Shown: positions 31,520 to 43,209 of the stretch, in pieces | Layout: every line of letters begins with the position of its first letter | How positions within the stretch are numbered: position 1 is the first letter of the stretch | Origin: Armigeres subalbatus | Lineage: Eukaryota; Arthropoda; Insecta; Diptera; Culicidae | Length of the DNA: 64,000 bases | Assembly (NCBI RefSeq): GCF_024139115.2 | Contig: NC_085139.1 | Location: 107,299,935-107,363,934, forward strand | Reading direction: 5' to 3' | Position numbers and translations under genes: made by a program | The notes under the pieces: generated by a model | The model's database searches: none | Told to the model about the DNA's origin: nothing | The model's input: the letters and a program-made list of their open reading frames with translations, nothing else

Positions 31520-32440
31520 GGTATTCTAAGATCTCTCCAAATCCAGGCATATGAGATGTTATAAGATCTCCAAATTGTCCTGGAGTTGGAATCAAATGGT
31601 CTACCGAATCAACCAAGCTTTCCACGTTGTCCACAGCCGCACTCAATTTTGTCTTCTGAGTATCAGTCTTTCACTTACGTCTCAAATACAGACATATGAA
31701 ATGCTGTAGGATCTAAAAATTATCCTGCAGTTTAAATCAAATGGTCTATCGAATCAACTAAAGCCTTCATGATGTCCCAAGCCGTGGTATAAACTCATTT
31801 ATGTTCTCTGAGTATTTGTCTTTCACTTGCGTCTCGAAACAAGACATATGAGGTGTTGTAAGATCTCCAAATTGTCCTGGAGTATGAAACAAATGGTATA
31901 ATGAATCAACCAAGCCTTCCATGGTGCACCCAGCCGCGATATCAACCCAATTATGTCTTCCGATTATTTGTCTTTCACTTACGTCTCAAATCCAGGCATA
32001 TGAGATGTTGTAAGATCTCCAAACTGTCCTGGAGTTTGAATCAAATGATCTAATGAATCAACCAAGGCTTCCATGATGTCCTCAGCCGCGGTATCATCAA
32101 AATTATGCCCTCCGAGTATTTGTCTTTCATCTGCGTCTCAAGTTCAGGTATATGAGATGTTGTAAGATCTCCAAATTGTCCTGGAGTTTGAATCAAATGG
32201 TCTACCGAATCAACCAAGGCTTTCACGATGTTCCCAGTCGCGGTGTCAACCCAATTTTGTCTTCTGAGTATTTGTCTTTCACTTGCGGCTCAAATCAAGA
32301 CATATGAGGTGTTGTAAGATCTCAGAGTTGTCCTGGAGTTTGGATTGCTTGCGAATTGCGTATCAAATTCTGGCATGTAAGATGTTGTAAGATGTTCTAG
32401 AGATTGAATCAAATGGTCTACCGAATCAACCAAGGCTGCG
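31520..32440 (+). repeat. left arm, ~152-bp tandem monomer
   Basis: Monomers with GTAAGATCTCCAAATTGTCC, then GAATCAAATGGTCTACCGAA, then GTATTTGTCTTTCACTTGCG. The GATCT word recurs at 31565, 31710, 31862, 32014, 32166 and 32316. Confidence 0.9.
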
Positions 32441-32546
32441 GATGTAAACCTTAAGCTATATGATCCACTGAATTCTTGGATCACATGGGATTCAACCATT
32501 TTTGGGGATGTTTCCAATTTGGTTCTGATGTTTACAATTTGGCTCT

Positions 32547-32559
32547 TCTTCTTCTTCTT

Positions 32560-32590
<31 letters not shown>

Positions 32591-32861
32591 TTGGCATTAC
32601 ATCCCACGCTGGGACAGAGTCGCCTCACAACTTAGTGTTCATTAAGCACTTCCACAGTTATTAACTGCGAGGTTTTTAAGCCAAGTTACCATTTTTGCAT
32701 TCGTATATCATAAGGGTAACACGATGTTACATTTATGGCCAGGGAAGTCAAGACAATTTCCAATCCGAAAATTTTCTAGACCGGCACCGAACCCAGCCAC
32801 CCTCAGCATGGTCTTGCTTTGAAGCCGCGCGTCTTACCGCATGGCTAAGGAGGGCCCCCGC
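32547..32861 (-). mobile_element. Feilai-type tRNA-derived SINE, copy 2
   Basis: Minus-strand copy: the CTT run (32547-32590) is the GAA tail, and the tRNA-like head ends at 32861 with GGGGGCCCTCCTTAGCCATG. TTTGGCTCT flanks it at 32538-32546 and 32862-32870, showing retroposition into the centre of the foldback element. Confidence 0.88.
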
Positions 32862-33065
32862 TTTGGCTCTATGGATCATAAAGAGCATGGACCATTTTTG
32901 AAAAAAGATAACAACTCTTTGGTTATGCGTGTAGATATTGAAGCCTACACTCCAGAGAATTCTTCGATGACCTGGAATGGAATAATTGTTGAATGCGTAT
33001 CTAAAATGAACCTATGGGTCAAAAGGGGATGAACCAATTAAAAATAATAATCCTGTAGACCTTAA

Positions 33066-33287
33066 GGTTACTCCTGACGGAATCCAAGATTAAAAGTGCT
33101 CGCGTTTTCGGGGGCACACCACTCGATACGGAAGCAATACACAACTGTCATTTTTATTATTTCACGAATGCTGCGACGCAGCAAAGCTAAATCAGCAAAA
33201 AATGACAATTGTGCGCCGCCTCTGAATCGAGTGATGTGCCCCCGAAAACGCGAGCACTTTGGAACTTGGATTCCGTCAGGAGTGACC
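33066..33287. mobile_element. 222-bp palindromic MITE, TTAA TSD
   Basis: Both ends read GGTNACTCCTGACGGAATCC in inverse orientation and the match continues through GTGCTCGCGTTTTCGGGGGC to about 100 bp per arm, with a small AT loop. TTAA is on each side (33062-33065, 33288-33291). The Wuneng MITEs of Aedes aegypti use TTAA, so a piggyBac-type mobiliser is plausible. Confidence 0.85.
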
Positions 33288-33589
33288 TTAAGACCTGTAC
33301 TCCACGACTTTCTTAAATTACTTGGAATGGAACAATAGTTGAAGAGGTATCCAATTCAGTCCTATGGATCAAAACGGGTATGAGCAAGTTTTTTTTAAAG
33401 AGATATCAGCCTTTTGGTTACACGTGTTGACCGTACGGCTTATATTTCAGGGTTGGAAGATATTCATAGATGATTTGCAATGGAACAATAGTTGAAGCCG
33501 TATTCACTTTGGTTCTATGGATCAAAAAGGGCATGGCCTAATTCATATGTGACCGGATTCAGTCACAATCAAATTGCTACAACCATTTT

Positions 33590-34460
33590 TGTCTGACTTG
33601 TGCTGCTCGGGTTGTTACCGCGACTGGGGACATCATGAAGGCCTTGGTTGATTCGGCAGATCATTTGATTTAAACTGCAGGACAACTTGGAGATCTTACT
33701 ACATCTCATATGTCTGGATTCGAGACGCAAGTGATAGAAAAATACTCGGAGAAAATTAATGGGGTGATACCGTGGCCGGGGACATCATGAAAGCCTCGGT
33801 TGATTCGGCAGACCATTTGACTCAAACTCCAGAAAAATTTGGAGATCTTACAACATATCATATGCCCAGATTAGAGACGCAAGTGAAAGGCAGATATTTG
33901 GAGAACATAATTGGGTTGATACCGCGGCCGTTGACATCTTTGAAGTCTTGGTTGATTCGGTAGACCATTTGATTCAAACTCTAGGACAATTTTGAGATCT
34001 TAGAACATCTCATATGCCTACATTTGAGACTCAAGCGAAAAACAAATACTCGGAGGACATAATTGGGTTGTTACCACGGCTGGAACATCGTGGAAGCCAT
34101 TGTTTATTCGTAAACCATTTGATTCAAATTCCAGGACAATTTGGAGATCTTACAACATCTCATATGCTTGGATTTGAGATGCGAGTGAAAACAAATACTC
34201 GGAGGACGTAATTGGGTTGCGGCTTGGGACATCATGGAAGCCTTGTCGGCAGACCATTTGATTGAAACTCCAGAACAATTTGGAGATCTTACAATATCTC
34301 ATATGCCTGAATTTGAGACGCAAGTGAAAGACAAATACTTGGAGGACGTGATTGGGTTGTTACCGCGGCTGAGAACATCAGGAAATACATGGTTGATTCG
34401 GTAGACCATTTGATTCAAACTCCAGAGCAATTTGGAGATCGCAAGTGGAAGACAAATACT
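33590..34460 (-). repeat. right arm, ~152-bp tandem monomer (inverted)
   Basis: Reverse complement of the left-arm monomer; AGATCT recurs at 33691, 33843, 33995, 34145, 34284 and 34434. Confidence 0.9.
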
Positions 34461-34942
34461 CGGAGTACATATTAGGGATGAAACAGGATAGGTCGAAGCC
34501 GAAATGAATAAATAAATAAATAAATATATAAATAAACAACCCTTGGGTTACGCGGGAGACCTCAAGACCTGTACTCCAGGCCGCAGTGTTGGGAAAGACT
34601 CAAAATCTCAAAACTTATAAACGATTCACATCACTCGTGTGTTGAAACGCATCCAACTCAGCACCTAAAAAATCATGGATGAGTTGAATCATTCATTTGA
34701 ATCATCGTAGGTTTTCTTTTGTTCTCCTTCGGAAAATAACAGTAAATTAACGTTTAACATATAGGACAATGGATACTCTTGCGTATGTAAACAATAAAAT
34801 GCCCCCAAATTGATTATAAACACTTTTTAGAGCGAAATGATTTTTTGGGAAATGAGCATGAAAAACTCAGACGTGATGCATTATTTTAAAATCGCAAACG
34901 AGTTAGTTCGCGCGTAACTGCCGTAAAAAGAGGGTTGAGTGT

Positions 34943-35198
34943 ACTTAGTATACGCGAAAGGCAAAAATCCACAGTTAGATATGGGATGCAATTTCTCCAA
35001 ATAATTTTAAAAATATCAAAATGATATGTATTTGAAAATGATTTGGAGCACGAGGTTAGACTTTTGATTGTAGATAATATTTTTATCTGATTATTATTGA
35101 TAATTTTTTTTTCTCGAGTTGATCACGGAAAAGGTAGGAAGAGATCCCCCAGTGCAGGACACGTTAGCCATTTCACGAAAATCTCTTTTTATTTTTAT
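34943..35198. other. end of repeat X copy 3 and spacer
   Basis: 34945-34972 is the CGCGAAAGGCAAAAATCC end of repeat X copy 3. Nothing else was recognised up to the next repeat X copy. Confidence 0.45.
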
Positions 35199-35606
35199 TT
35201 TTGCCTTTCTCGTTCAACAAAGTTGTACCGAAAGGCTATCATTTCACTCCAAAATCGAACTTTTTATAGAAGTCTCGGAGACCCATGATGTTATATAACA
35301 ATCGACTCAGCTCGTCGAACTGAACAAATGTCTGTCTGTCCGTGTGTATGTGTATGTGTGTGTGCACACGAAAACCGAAAAACATTAGCCAATTTTTCAT
35401 ATAGTAATTCTTAACCGATTTTCTCGCAACAAGTTGCATTCGACAGGGGACAAAGCCTTGTTGATCACTATTGAATTTGATAACGATCGACCATTGCGTT
35501 TAAAAGTTATTAGGAAAATGGAATCGAACTATATAAGCGCCATATAAGGTTGGTGTCTTGGCTAAATGCGAGAAAGGCAGTATCATCACTCGGTGAATTA
35601 AGTTGG
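35199..35606 (-). mobile_element. dispersed repeat X, copy 4
   Basis: A complete-looking copy on the minus strand: GCCTTTCTCGTTCAACAAAG at the left, GACCCATGATGTTATATAAC in the middle, and GCGAGAAAGGCAGTATCATC plus ACTCGGTGAATTAAG at the right. It ends directly against the poly(T) of the neighbouring LINE. Confidence 0.7.
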
Positions 35607-35840
35607 TTTTTTTTTTTTTTTAACTAATTTAATTTGCTAATTATCTATTACATGCATTCATCTCTTAGACTAGGTGTTCCGTGTTTTCTTAACACTATCA
35701 TCCTTATTTGTTATGTTACTTTTTAGTTATTATTAATACATTTCAATTGCCTCTGGCAGTTAGGATTTTTCCTCTGGTTTAATTGAACCATGTAGGAATT
35801 ACAATGTTTTCAACTTAAACTAAACCTAACCTAATTTATA

Positions 35841-37410
35841 CTAAGGGTACAATGAGCTTATCGTTGCAATAGAAGATTGCAACGATTTTTGTCTAAAATT
35901 GGAAATTATTTTGTTGGACATTTGTTGCAATGTCTCAGTATTAGAAATTCTATGAAGTTCATTGGTACTATACCACGGAGGCAACTTCAGAATCATTTTC
36001 AAAATTTTATTTAGAATCCTCTGAAGTTCATTCTTTCTTTTATTGCAGCAACTAGTCCATATTGGCACAGCATACAACATGGCTGGTCTAAACATTTGTT
36101 TGTAAATCAAAAGTTTGTTCTTAAGACAAACATTTGGCTTGAAAGCCTTCAATGTGATTTTTTAAAGTTAATTTTTGGTCCAGCAGAAGTCCTAAATATT
36201 TGGCTTCGCTAGACCAATTAATTGGAATCCCATTCATAGTGACAATATGTCTGCTAGAAGGTTTCAAATAAGAAGCTCTCGGCTTATGTGGGAAAATTAT
36301 AAGCTGAGTTTTGGAAGCATTCGGGGAAATTTTCCATTTTTGCAAGTAAGTGGAAAAAATATTCAAACTTTTTTGCAATCTACTACAAATGACACGAAGG
36401 CGTCGCCTGAGAGGCCCGTGTCATCTGCATCTGGTTTTTGACACCCTGGTGGTAAATCAATTAAGTCATTAAGTTAAAAATGTTATACAATATGGGCCTA
36501 AGTATGCTGCCTTGGGGAACACCAGCTTTTACAGGTAATTGATCAGATTTAGAATTCTGATAGTTTACCTGAAGTGAGCGATTTGATAAATAATTTTGGA
36601 TCAGTTTAATGATGTACAGAGGAAAATTAAAATTCATCAATTTTACAATCAAACCTTCATGCCAAACACTGTCGAATGCTTTCTCTATATCAAGAAGAGC
36701 AACTCCAGTTGAATATCCTTCAGATTTGTTAAGCCGAATTAAGTTCGTAACTCTTAATAACTGATGGGTGGTTGAATGCCCATGGCGAAAACCAAATTTC
36801 ACATCAGCAAAGATAGAATTGTCATTAATATGAACCATCATTCTATTTAAAATAATCTTTTCAAACAGTTTGCTTATTGAAGAAAGCAAACTGATTGGGC
36901 GATAACTAGAAGCCTCAGCTGGATTTTTGTCCGGCTTCAAAATAGGAACAACTTTGACGTTTTTCCATTTATATGGGAAATATGCCAATTGAAAAATTTG
37001 TTAAATAAATTAACCAAAAAGGATAAAGAGCTCTCAGGAAGTTTTTTGATAACTATGTAGAAAATACCATCATCACCCGGGGCTTTCATATTTTTAAATT
37101 TTCTAGTAATAGATCTCACTTCATCCAAATTAGTTTCCAACGAAAAGTCAAAAACATTCTCTTGATTGAGAATGTCTTCGAAGCTCCGTGTAACCTGATC
37201 CTCAATTGGACTAGTGAGACCTAGACTAAAATTATGGGCACTCTCGAACTGCTGAGCAAGTTTTTGAGCCTTTTCGCCATTTGTTATTAAAAATTTATTT
37301 TCCTCTTTAAGCGCTTTATTTTCCTCTTGTTAATTTCCAAAAGAGTTTCGAACTGGGATTCAACTTCGAGACATTATTCTCAAAATTGGTATTTCTCAGA
37401 ATAGCGAAAC
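35841..37410 (-). pseudogene. Juan/Jockey-like reverse transcriptase remnant
   Basis: Minus-strand pieces in shifting frames give a Jockey-clade RT: KNMKAPGDDGIFYIVIKKL, VVPILKPDKNPAEASSYRPI, QLLRVTNLIRLNKSEGYSTG, VALLDIEKAFDSVWHEGL, LPVKAGVPQGSILRPILYN and, past a break near 36470, a decayed catalytic box reading PDADDTGLS in place of the usual FADD. Downstream, ISPNASKTQLIIFPHKPR, EAKYLGLLLDQKLTLKNH and LKLPPWYSTNELH form the C-terminal part, which stops at 35841. At least three frameshifts make it inactive. Confidence 0.85.
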
Positions 37411-37850
37411 GTTTTTGCCTTTCTCGTACAACAAAGTTGTACCAGAAGGCTATAATTTCACTCCAAAAGTGTGTATGTGTGTAGCCCATAAATATTTTTT
37501 TTGTTAAACGCGTTTCATATAGAAGGGCTTGACAGATTTGAGTGCAACTGGTTTCATTCGACGGAGCAAATTTCCTAGTTGGACACTATTGTTTTTGTTT
37601 TTCAATAAATCAAGCAGTTTGGATTATATTTTTATTTCTTAATCAACAAAAACACAAATGTACATTGAATCATTAATCATTTTAGCCGTGGCGCAACCCC
37701 CGGTAGCCCACGGTAAGTAATTTTTAAGCAACGTACTAGAATTGCACCAAATCTTTTTACCGCATTTACAACATTAATTCGAATTCAACATATTGAATCG
37801 AGAAAGGCATCATCACCAACGGTGGATAAATTTGGGTTTTTAATTTCATT
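37411..37850 (-). mobile_element. dispersed repeat X, copy 5, inside the LINE
   Basis: It starts GCCTTTCTCGTACAACAAAG at 37415 and ends with CGAGAAAGGCATCATCACCA then ACGGTGGATAAATTTGGG. LINE coding sequence continues on both sides, so repeat X inserted after the LINE. Confidence 0.7.
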
Positions 37851-38645
37851 TTGCAAATCTCGCCAAATAACTTTCAACGCGGGATCGCGATTTGCTTGGT
37901 ATTGCCTTCGCCTCACCTTTTTAAGACGAATCAGTAGCTGAAGATCGTCGTCAATAATAATGGAGTTGGATTTAATTTAACATTTAGGAATTGCAATGCC
38001 TCTGGCTTCGACAATTAAATTTGTCAAAGATACGAGAGCATTGTCAATATCACTTTTGGTATCGAGAGGAATATCAACATCAAAATTCCTATCCTAATAC
38101 GTTTTATATAAATCCCAATCAGCTCTGTGGTAATTGAAAGTAGAGCTGATTGGATTATAAATGGCTTCTTGTGAGATTTCAAATGTCACAGGAAGGTGAT
38201 CAGAGTCAAAGTTAGCATGAGTTACCAATTGGCCACACAGCTGACTTGAATCCGTTAAAACCAAATCAATTGTAGAAGGATTTCGAGTGGATGAAAAACA
38301 AGTTGAATAGTAATAATATCCCGCAGAACAATCTTCAAATAAAATTTTGCCGTTGGAATTGCTTTGAGCATTATTCCATGAATGGTGTTTGGCATTGAAG
38401 TCACCAATTACGAAGAATTTTGATTTGTTGCGAGTCAGAATTTGAAGATCAGCTTTCAACAAATTCTTTTGCTGTCCATTGCATTGAAAAGGCAAGTAGG
38501 CTGCAATGAAAGAGAATTGTACAAAATTTGTTTCAACTGAAACTCCCAAGGTTTCGAAAACTTTGGTTTCAAACGAAGAATATAATTTATGTTTGATACG
38601 TCTATTAATGACAATGGCGACCCCACCACCACGAAAATCACTCTA
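37851..38645 (-). pseudogene. Juan/Jockey-like endonuclease C-terminal part
   Basis: FRGGGVAIVINRRIKHKL at the truncated start, FSFIAAYLPFQCNGQQ, then FFVIGDFNAKHHSWNNAQSN with the conserved GDFNAKH motif, STIDLVLTDSSQL and the SDHLPVTFEI motif. These are the later catalytic motifs of the LINE AP-endonuclease; the N-terminal Asn and Glu motifs are missing. The 38094-38549 frame is open; a frame change lies near 38540. Confidence 0.83.
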
Positions 38646-38709
38646 ATTATCCGTATTATGTTTACTTGAATACCATATACACAAAATATGATCATTGATG
38701 ATTCATACT
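38646..38709. other. spacer
   Basis: Short AT-rich spacer between the LINE truncation and the inverted SINE pair. Confidence 0.4.
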
Positions 38710-38725
38710 AACTACATTTGATCAT

Positions 38726-39291
38726 GAAAACTCATATGTGAATATGTACGTTATGTGGAAGATATTGATTTGGAAAATGTATTGAAGGTAACCACTTTCC
38801 CTTCGATGGGACTCGAACCCATGACCCTACAGTACGCTAGACTGGTGCTTTAACCAACTAAGCTACGAAGGACCTCCGTCGGCCTTCGCAACCTAGAGGC
38901 TACTGAACGAGCTCGAGATTCCCAAATTGGACGCATAGTCAAATCACTCGCAATCTATTTATCAAGCCAATACTTCCACATGTGTATTGTACACGTCCAC
39001 ATTAGAGGAGCGTGAGTATTTAGAATGTCTGGCGGCTATACATATTCTTCATCAGCAACTGTACTAATCAAGTGAGGTTGTGTAAGCTATTTGCCAGTCG
39101 GTCGTCAAGCTCAGACCCGACCGCATGGTTAAAGCACCAGTCTAGCGTACTGTAGGGTCATGGGTTCGAGTCCCATCGAAGGGAAAGTGGTTACATTACG
39201 TACATATTCACATGTGAGTTTTCATAACATTGTAAATTAACGTCCAAGCCGGGTGGTTTAATCCCCGGAAATAGGCAATTAACTTTGATTG
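38726..39291. mobile_element. inverted pair of tRNA-derived SINE copies within one 16-bp TSD
   Basis: AACTACATTTGATCAT occurs at 38710-38725 and 39292-39307, bracketing 566 bp. The left half is a minus-strand SINE with a tRNA-like head at 38798-38872, and the right half a plus-strand copy (head 39125-39184), so the two lie head to head around a 240-bp spacer. Both share GGTTAAAGCACCAGTCTAGC, a B box GGTTCGAGTCC and the downstream body GGGAAAGTGGTTAC and GTACATATTCACAT. The right copy lacks the first ~20 bases of the head and about 33 bases of the body. This SINE family differs from Feilai. Confidence 0.75.
38798..38872 (-). other. tRNA-like head of the left inverted SINE
   Basis: On the minus strand the segment reads TCCTTCGTAGCTTAGTTGG, then GTTAAAGCACCAGTC, an anticodon-like loop CTAGCGT and GGTTCGAGTCC, closing with CGAAGGGA; acceptor-like ends pair. 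Because an almost identical head is part of the adjacent repeated element, I treat it as SINE-derived and not as a functional tRNA gene. Confidence 0.7.
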
Positions 39292-39307
39292 AACTACATT
39301 TGATCAT

Positions 39308-41844
39308 TTGAACACGTTTTTCGACAATGTATTTTGATGATGAATTTTGGTGAAAAACTTTACTGCTCAGAAAAGTGTCCCCAAGTACCGGGCACTATTA
39401 CATCATGTTCAAATATGATCAAGTTCCTGTTGCATGAGTAAAGACATCATTTAGAATAGTATTTTTTTATTTGCTTCAAGTTGTAGATAAGAAAATGTGT
39501 TAGTAGAGCTTCTTTGACTCTCCAGCTAAATTTCTTACATCCTACTCCAAATTCCCACATTTTTCAATGTCATTTGCAAATTTTGTTTCGGCTTATTTCT
39601 GTGGCTTCCTGATACCTTAGCAAGAAGAAACAATTGAATTGAAGTATGGCTATTTGATCACATGAAAACCTTACTGTCCGGACCCAGGGGACATATACCG
39701 GGTACAAAAATTGATATTGCACCACAGTTACATTTTATACCTAACAAATCATGATAGTTATTTAATATATGGCTAATTTTGACCATCACCACACAATCAG
39801 AATACATTCGATTGATTGTTGTTTTGAAAATTCTTGGCATTTTTTGTTCAATTTCAAATTGTGTACAATGTTTACAGCATGAGAAACTGATATTTTATGC
39901 AGTTAAAGCACTTTTCAAAAGCTTTCTTTTGTGCTACATAAGATGGTGGAGGGACCTCTGCTAGTGTCGTTTTGAGAAATGTCCGCTACTGGGAGGTGTC
40001 CGGCGCTGGGAGATCTCCCCCTACTATTTTAGATGTTTATTGAATTTATATTCTCGTGTAATAAACCATTTTCAAAAAAATCAGCTTGTAATTTTTAAAA
40101 TTATTTTGAATTCCATTGGCCAGCGGAGTACTGGGCCATCGCACTGCTTCATTCTTCTAATTTTTCTCCTCTACAGCGTTTCCTTAATTTATTTAATTAA
40201 TTTAAATTACTTAATTTCCTTTTATCTACAAATATTTAATGTGCTATGATGAAGAATTCTACTGATTCCATTCCGGCTCCAACGAAACATAAAATTGAGA
40301 GGACCAGAATATGGATAAAGTGGCTTGAGTTTTATTCATTCCGTAAGCTTCTTAAGTCGAACGATACATCTTTTATATGCAAGAAGATTTATGATTATCA
40401 TATTCTGTTAGCTGTAAAAGCCTGGTAGCGGATTATAATCTTGTTCAAGGACGCCGTTTACGCGGTGTTAACGTCCGACAGCCCAAGAATTGCCCCATCT
40501 CGATGAACCTGTCCGTCTGGTTCTATCAGCCACAATTATTATGCACTCCTCAACTTTACAATGTGATTATTTCACCCAACCATTGACTGTCTGCGCGTAT
40601 GGGGTACGGATCGATTACTTCACCACTCAACAGCTCTCCAACGCTCCAGCAAGTAAACCAACCTGGCGGTAATTGAACCAACCCAAGACTCGACTTGAAC
40701 AGCACAACCCGACGCTGACCAACATATCGCCTTGCGATTGCATTGGTACATGATTTGACTAACCGAAGTAAATGAGGCTATCACAATGGGTTCGATGCTT
40801 TGATGTACGAATGCAAATTTTTCGGTTCGTCAAGTGTTTGCTCACCACCACCGCCACACACTGCTGCGGACCTGACCAAAAACGGTTCGCCGTGTGCCTA
40901 ATAATAACGGTTCCACGCCACATTTACGATGCAATTGACCAGCGCCAATGTGCGACATGACGGTTCTGACGTCAGGTCCCATGGCAGTCACTTTCGTTTC
41001 GGTGCGGTTTCGGAAGGTGGTGGGCGGATAGGGAAATTGCTGAATGCAAGTAAACAAAATTATTTACCGGTGGAACTGGTGGCGGGCGGGCGGTGGTGCT
41101 TTCCGCACTGGAAACCTTGAAAATCTGGCACACTGCTTTTTTTTTGCTTTTTGCCTTTCTGCATAGTCGAAGCAGCTAGTATGACAAAAAGCAGCGATTA
41201 ACTCAACCAGTGTTGTTGTCTGATACGAATTACGAATTGTTGCTATTTTGTATTTCTGAGGGTGGTTGAGTTTTGTTCAATGAAAAGGAAAGGAAAAAGT
41301 GGATTGACTGGAGTTTATAGAAATATGTGAAATACGTTGTATGAAGGTCACTTGCAGTTGGGCGTAAAATACATCCAGGATTAAATAATCTTAGGGTAAA
41401 ATCAGCAGTGATTCAAATCGTTCGGGGCTGTCAGTTTGAATATGAATCTGAAACATTCATTTTCTCAGCAGCTGTTCTAGATTCATTTTTTATACCAGTC
41501 AAATGTCAAAAAAATAAAACTGGTATAACGCTCCGTTCTATTTTCTGCAGATTTGAACCACGATTCAATCACGAGATTCAAATATTTTCCAATTGTTTTG
41601 GTGTATGAATGCGTCATTTTATCTACGGATCAATCCACTTTGCAATTACGGCGCCTTTCTTGGCGCCAACATGATGATTTCATTTAATTGAAAATTTGAA
41701 AAACATGAATAGAACACTGCTGGGGAAACCAGCGAGTTTGTTCTTTTTGGCATCTATTACAGTGGCGGCGAAGAAGCAGAGCATGGAGTTGGATTCGTAT
41801 AGCAGATGAAGCGAGTAATGAGATGGATATCCCCCTCTAGTTCA
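39308..41844. other. low-repeat non-genic stretch
   Basis: No bounded element. The part from 40450 to 41120 has balanced composition and looks single-copy, but frames are short (60-71 codons) and overlap on both strands. It may be intron or intergenic DNA. Confidence 0.4.
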
Positions 41845-43080
41845 TTTTGATATTCCTCCAGGGATTCTTTCGTAAATCTCGAAAGATATTTGTAACTTTC
41901 TCAACAAATTTCAATGAATTATTCCGCAATTTTTGTTGAGAAAATTCATCCGGAAAATAATGGAAGAATTTTTTGAGGAGTTTCTAACGGAAATTCTAAA
42001 GAACTTCATGAAAAAAATTCGTAAGGAATTTCTAAAGAATTCTCGAAGAAATTCCCAAGATAATTTCTTAATGAATTTCCCGAAGGATTCTTGAAATATA
42101 TTTTAAAGGATTTTCTGAAGAGATTCCCGAATGAATGCGCAAAGGAAATGGCGAAGGATTTTTAAATGGAAACTCCGAAGGTCTAAAGGAATTTCTGTAA
42201 GAATTGCGAAATAAATAACTAAAAGAATCCTCGAAAGAAATCCTGGAGAAAGTTCTCAAAGGAATTTCTTGAGAAAGTACTTCAAATTTATTCCAAAGAA
42301 ATTCCTAAAACAATTTCCGTAGTTGTGGTAGGTACTGAAAAAAATCCTAAAAGAAGGATCTTTCGAAATTTTCTTATAATTCCTTCTTTGAATTTTCTAA
42401 GCAATATTATGAGGAATATCCGAAGAAATTTCTGGATTTATGCGATGCAGTTTTCGGAGGAATGAAAGAAAGAAACAAAGAAAGAATTCTTGGAGGAATG
42501 TTCGAAGAAATTCTTACAGAAATTCAAGAATGTCGGAAATTCTTACAGAATTTAATTTGAAAATTTCGTTTAGAATTTCTTTTATGAATTTGTTTTAGAA
42601 ATTCTTTTGGAATTCCCTTATGAAATCCTTTGGAAAATTCTTCGGAAACACCAACTGAAATTGTCTTAGGAATACCTACGGAAATTGTTGTAGGGATACC
42701 TTCGGAAATTATTTTAGGAGAAATCCCTCAAAAATTTATTCAGGAAATCCTTGGAAAGTTCAAATTATTTTTGGAAATACCTTGCGAAATAGAAATTCTC
42801 TCGGAAATCCTTCTAGAGATTCCTTTGTAAACTCCATTGGAAATATGTTTGGAACCTCTTCAAAAAATACATACGGAAATTGTTTCAGGAAAATCTTCCA
42901 AAATTTCTTTAGAAGATTTTTTTTATGAATTTCTTTGGAAATTGCTTGAGGAATTCTTGCCGAAATTGGAGAAGGAACTCCTTCAATTTTTATTAATGAT
43001 TTTCATCAGCAATTATTCCACGATTTTCTCAAACAAATTCTTACACTAATTCCTTAAGAAATCTCATCCGAAACTCCAGG
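41845..43080. repeat. degenerate GAAATTCCT-type repeat field
   Basis: Over 1.2 kb of diverged words such as GAAATTCTTTTGG, GGAATTTCTAAAG and TCCTTCGGAAAT with irregular spacing. It looks like an old, decayed version of the kind of sequence amplified at 13381-17157. No gene. Confidence 0.7.
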
Positions 43081-43209
43081 AAGTGCATTCTGGTCCATTT
43101 CGACCTAAGCACACCCAAAACAACGAGATAAAAATCTGAAAAAACTCTGGCTTTTTCATAACTTTCGGAAACTAAGATTCCCTGATCAGCTTCCAACGAC
43201 ATCTAGAAC

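Larger units (their letters stand above)
31377..34942. mobile_element. 3.6-kb foldback element: inverted arms of ~152-bp monomers
   Basis: Bounded by a perfect 21-bp inverted repeat starting ACACTCAACCCTCTTTTT (31377-31397 and, reversed, 34922-34942). Inside, the left arm (31520-32440) and right arm (33590-34460) are tandem arrays of the same monomer in opposite orientation, with spacing mostly 150-152 bp. The centre has other repeats with GGAATGGAACAATAGTTGAA, a Feilai SINE and a TTAA MITE. There is no transposase. It lies in repeat X; the TSD is not resolved. Confidence 0.72.
35607..38645 (-). mobile_element. Juan/Jockey-like LINE, 5'-truncated, interrupted by repeat X
   Basis: A minus-strand LINE whose 3' poly(A) is the T run at 35607-35622. 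It lacks ORF1 and the N-terminal endonuclease (break near 38645), and carries repeat X copy 5 at 37411-37850. No clear TSD was found. The peptide style is that of Jockey-clade elements such as Juan from Aedes; not database-checked. Confidence 0.78.

Noticed and set aside
38798..38872. A functional tRNA on the minus strand
   Set aside because: An almost identical head with the same downstream body occurs inverted at 39125, inside one TSD-flanked unit.
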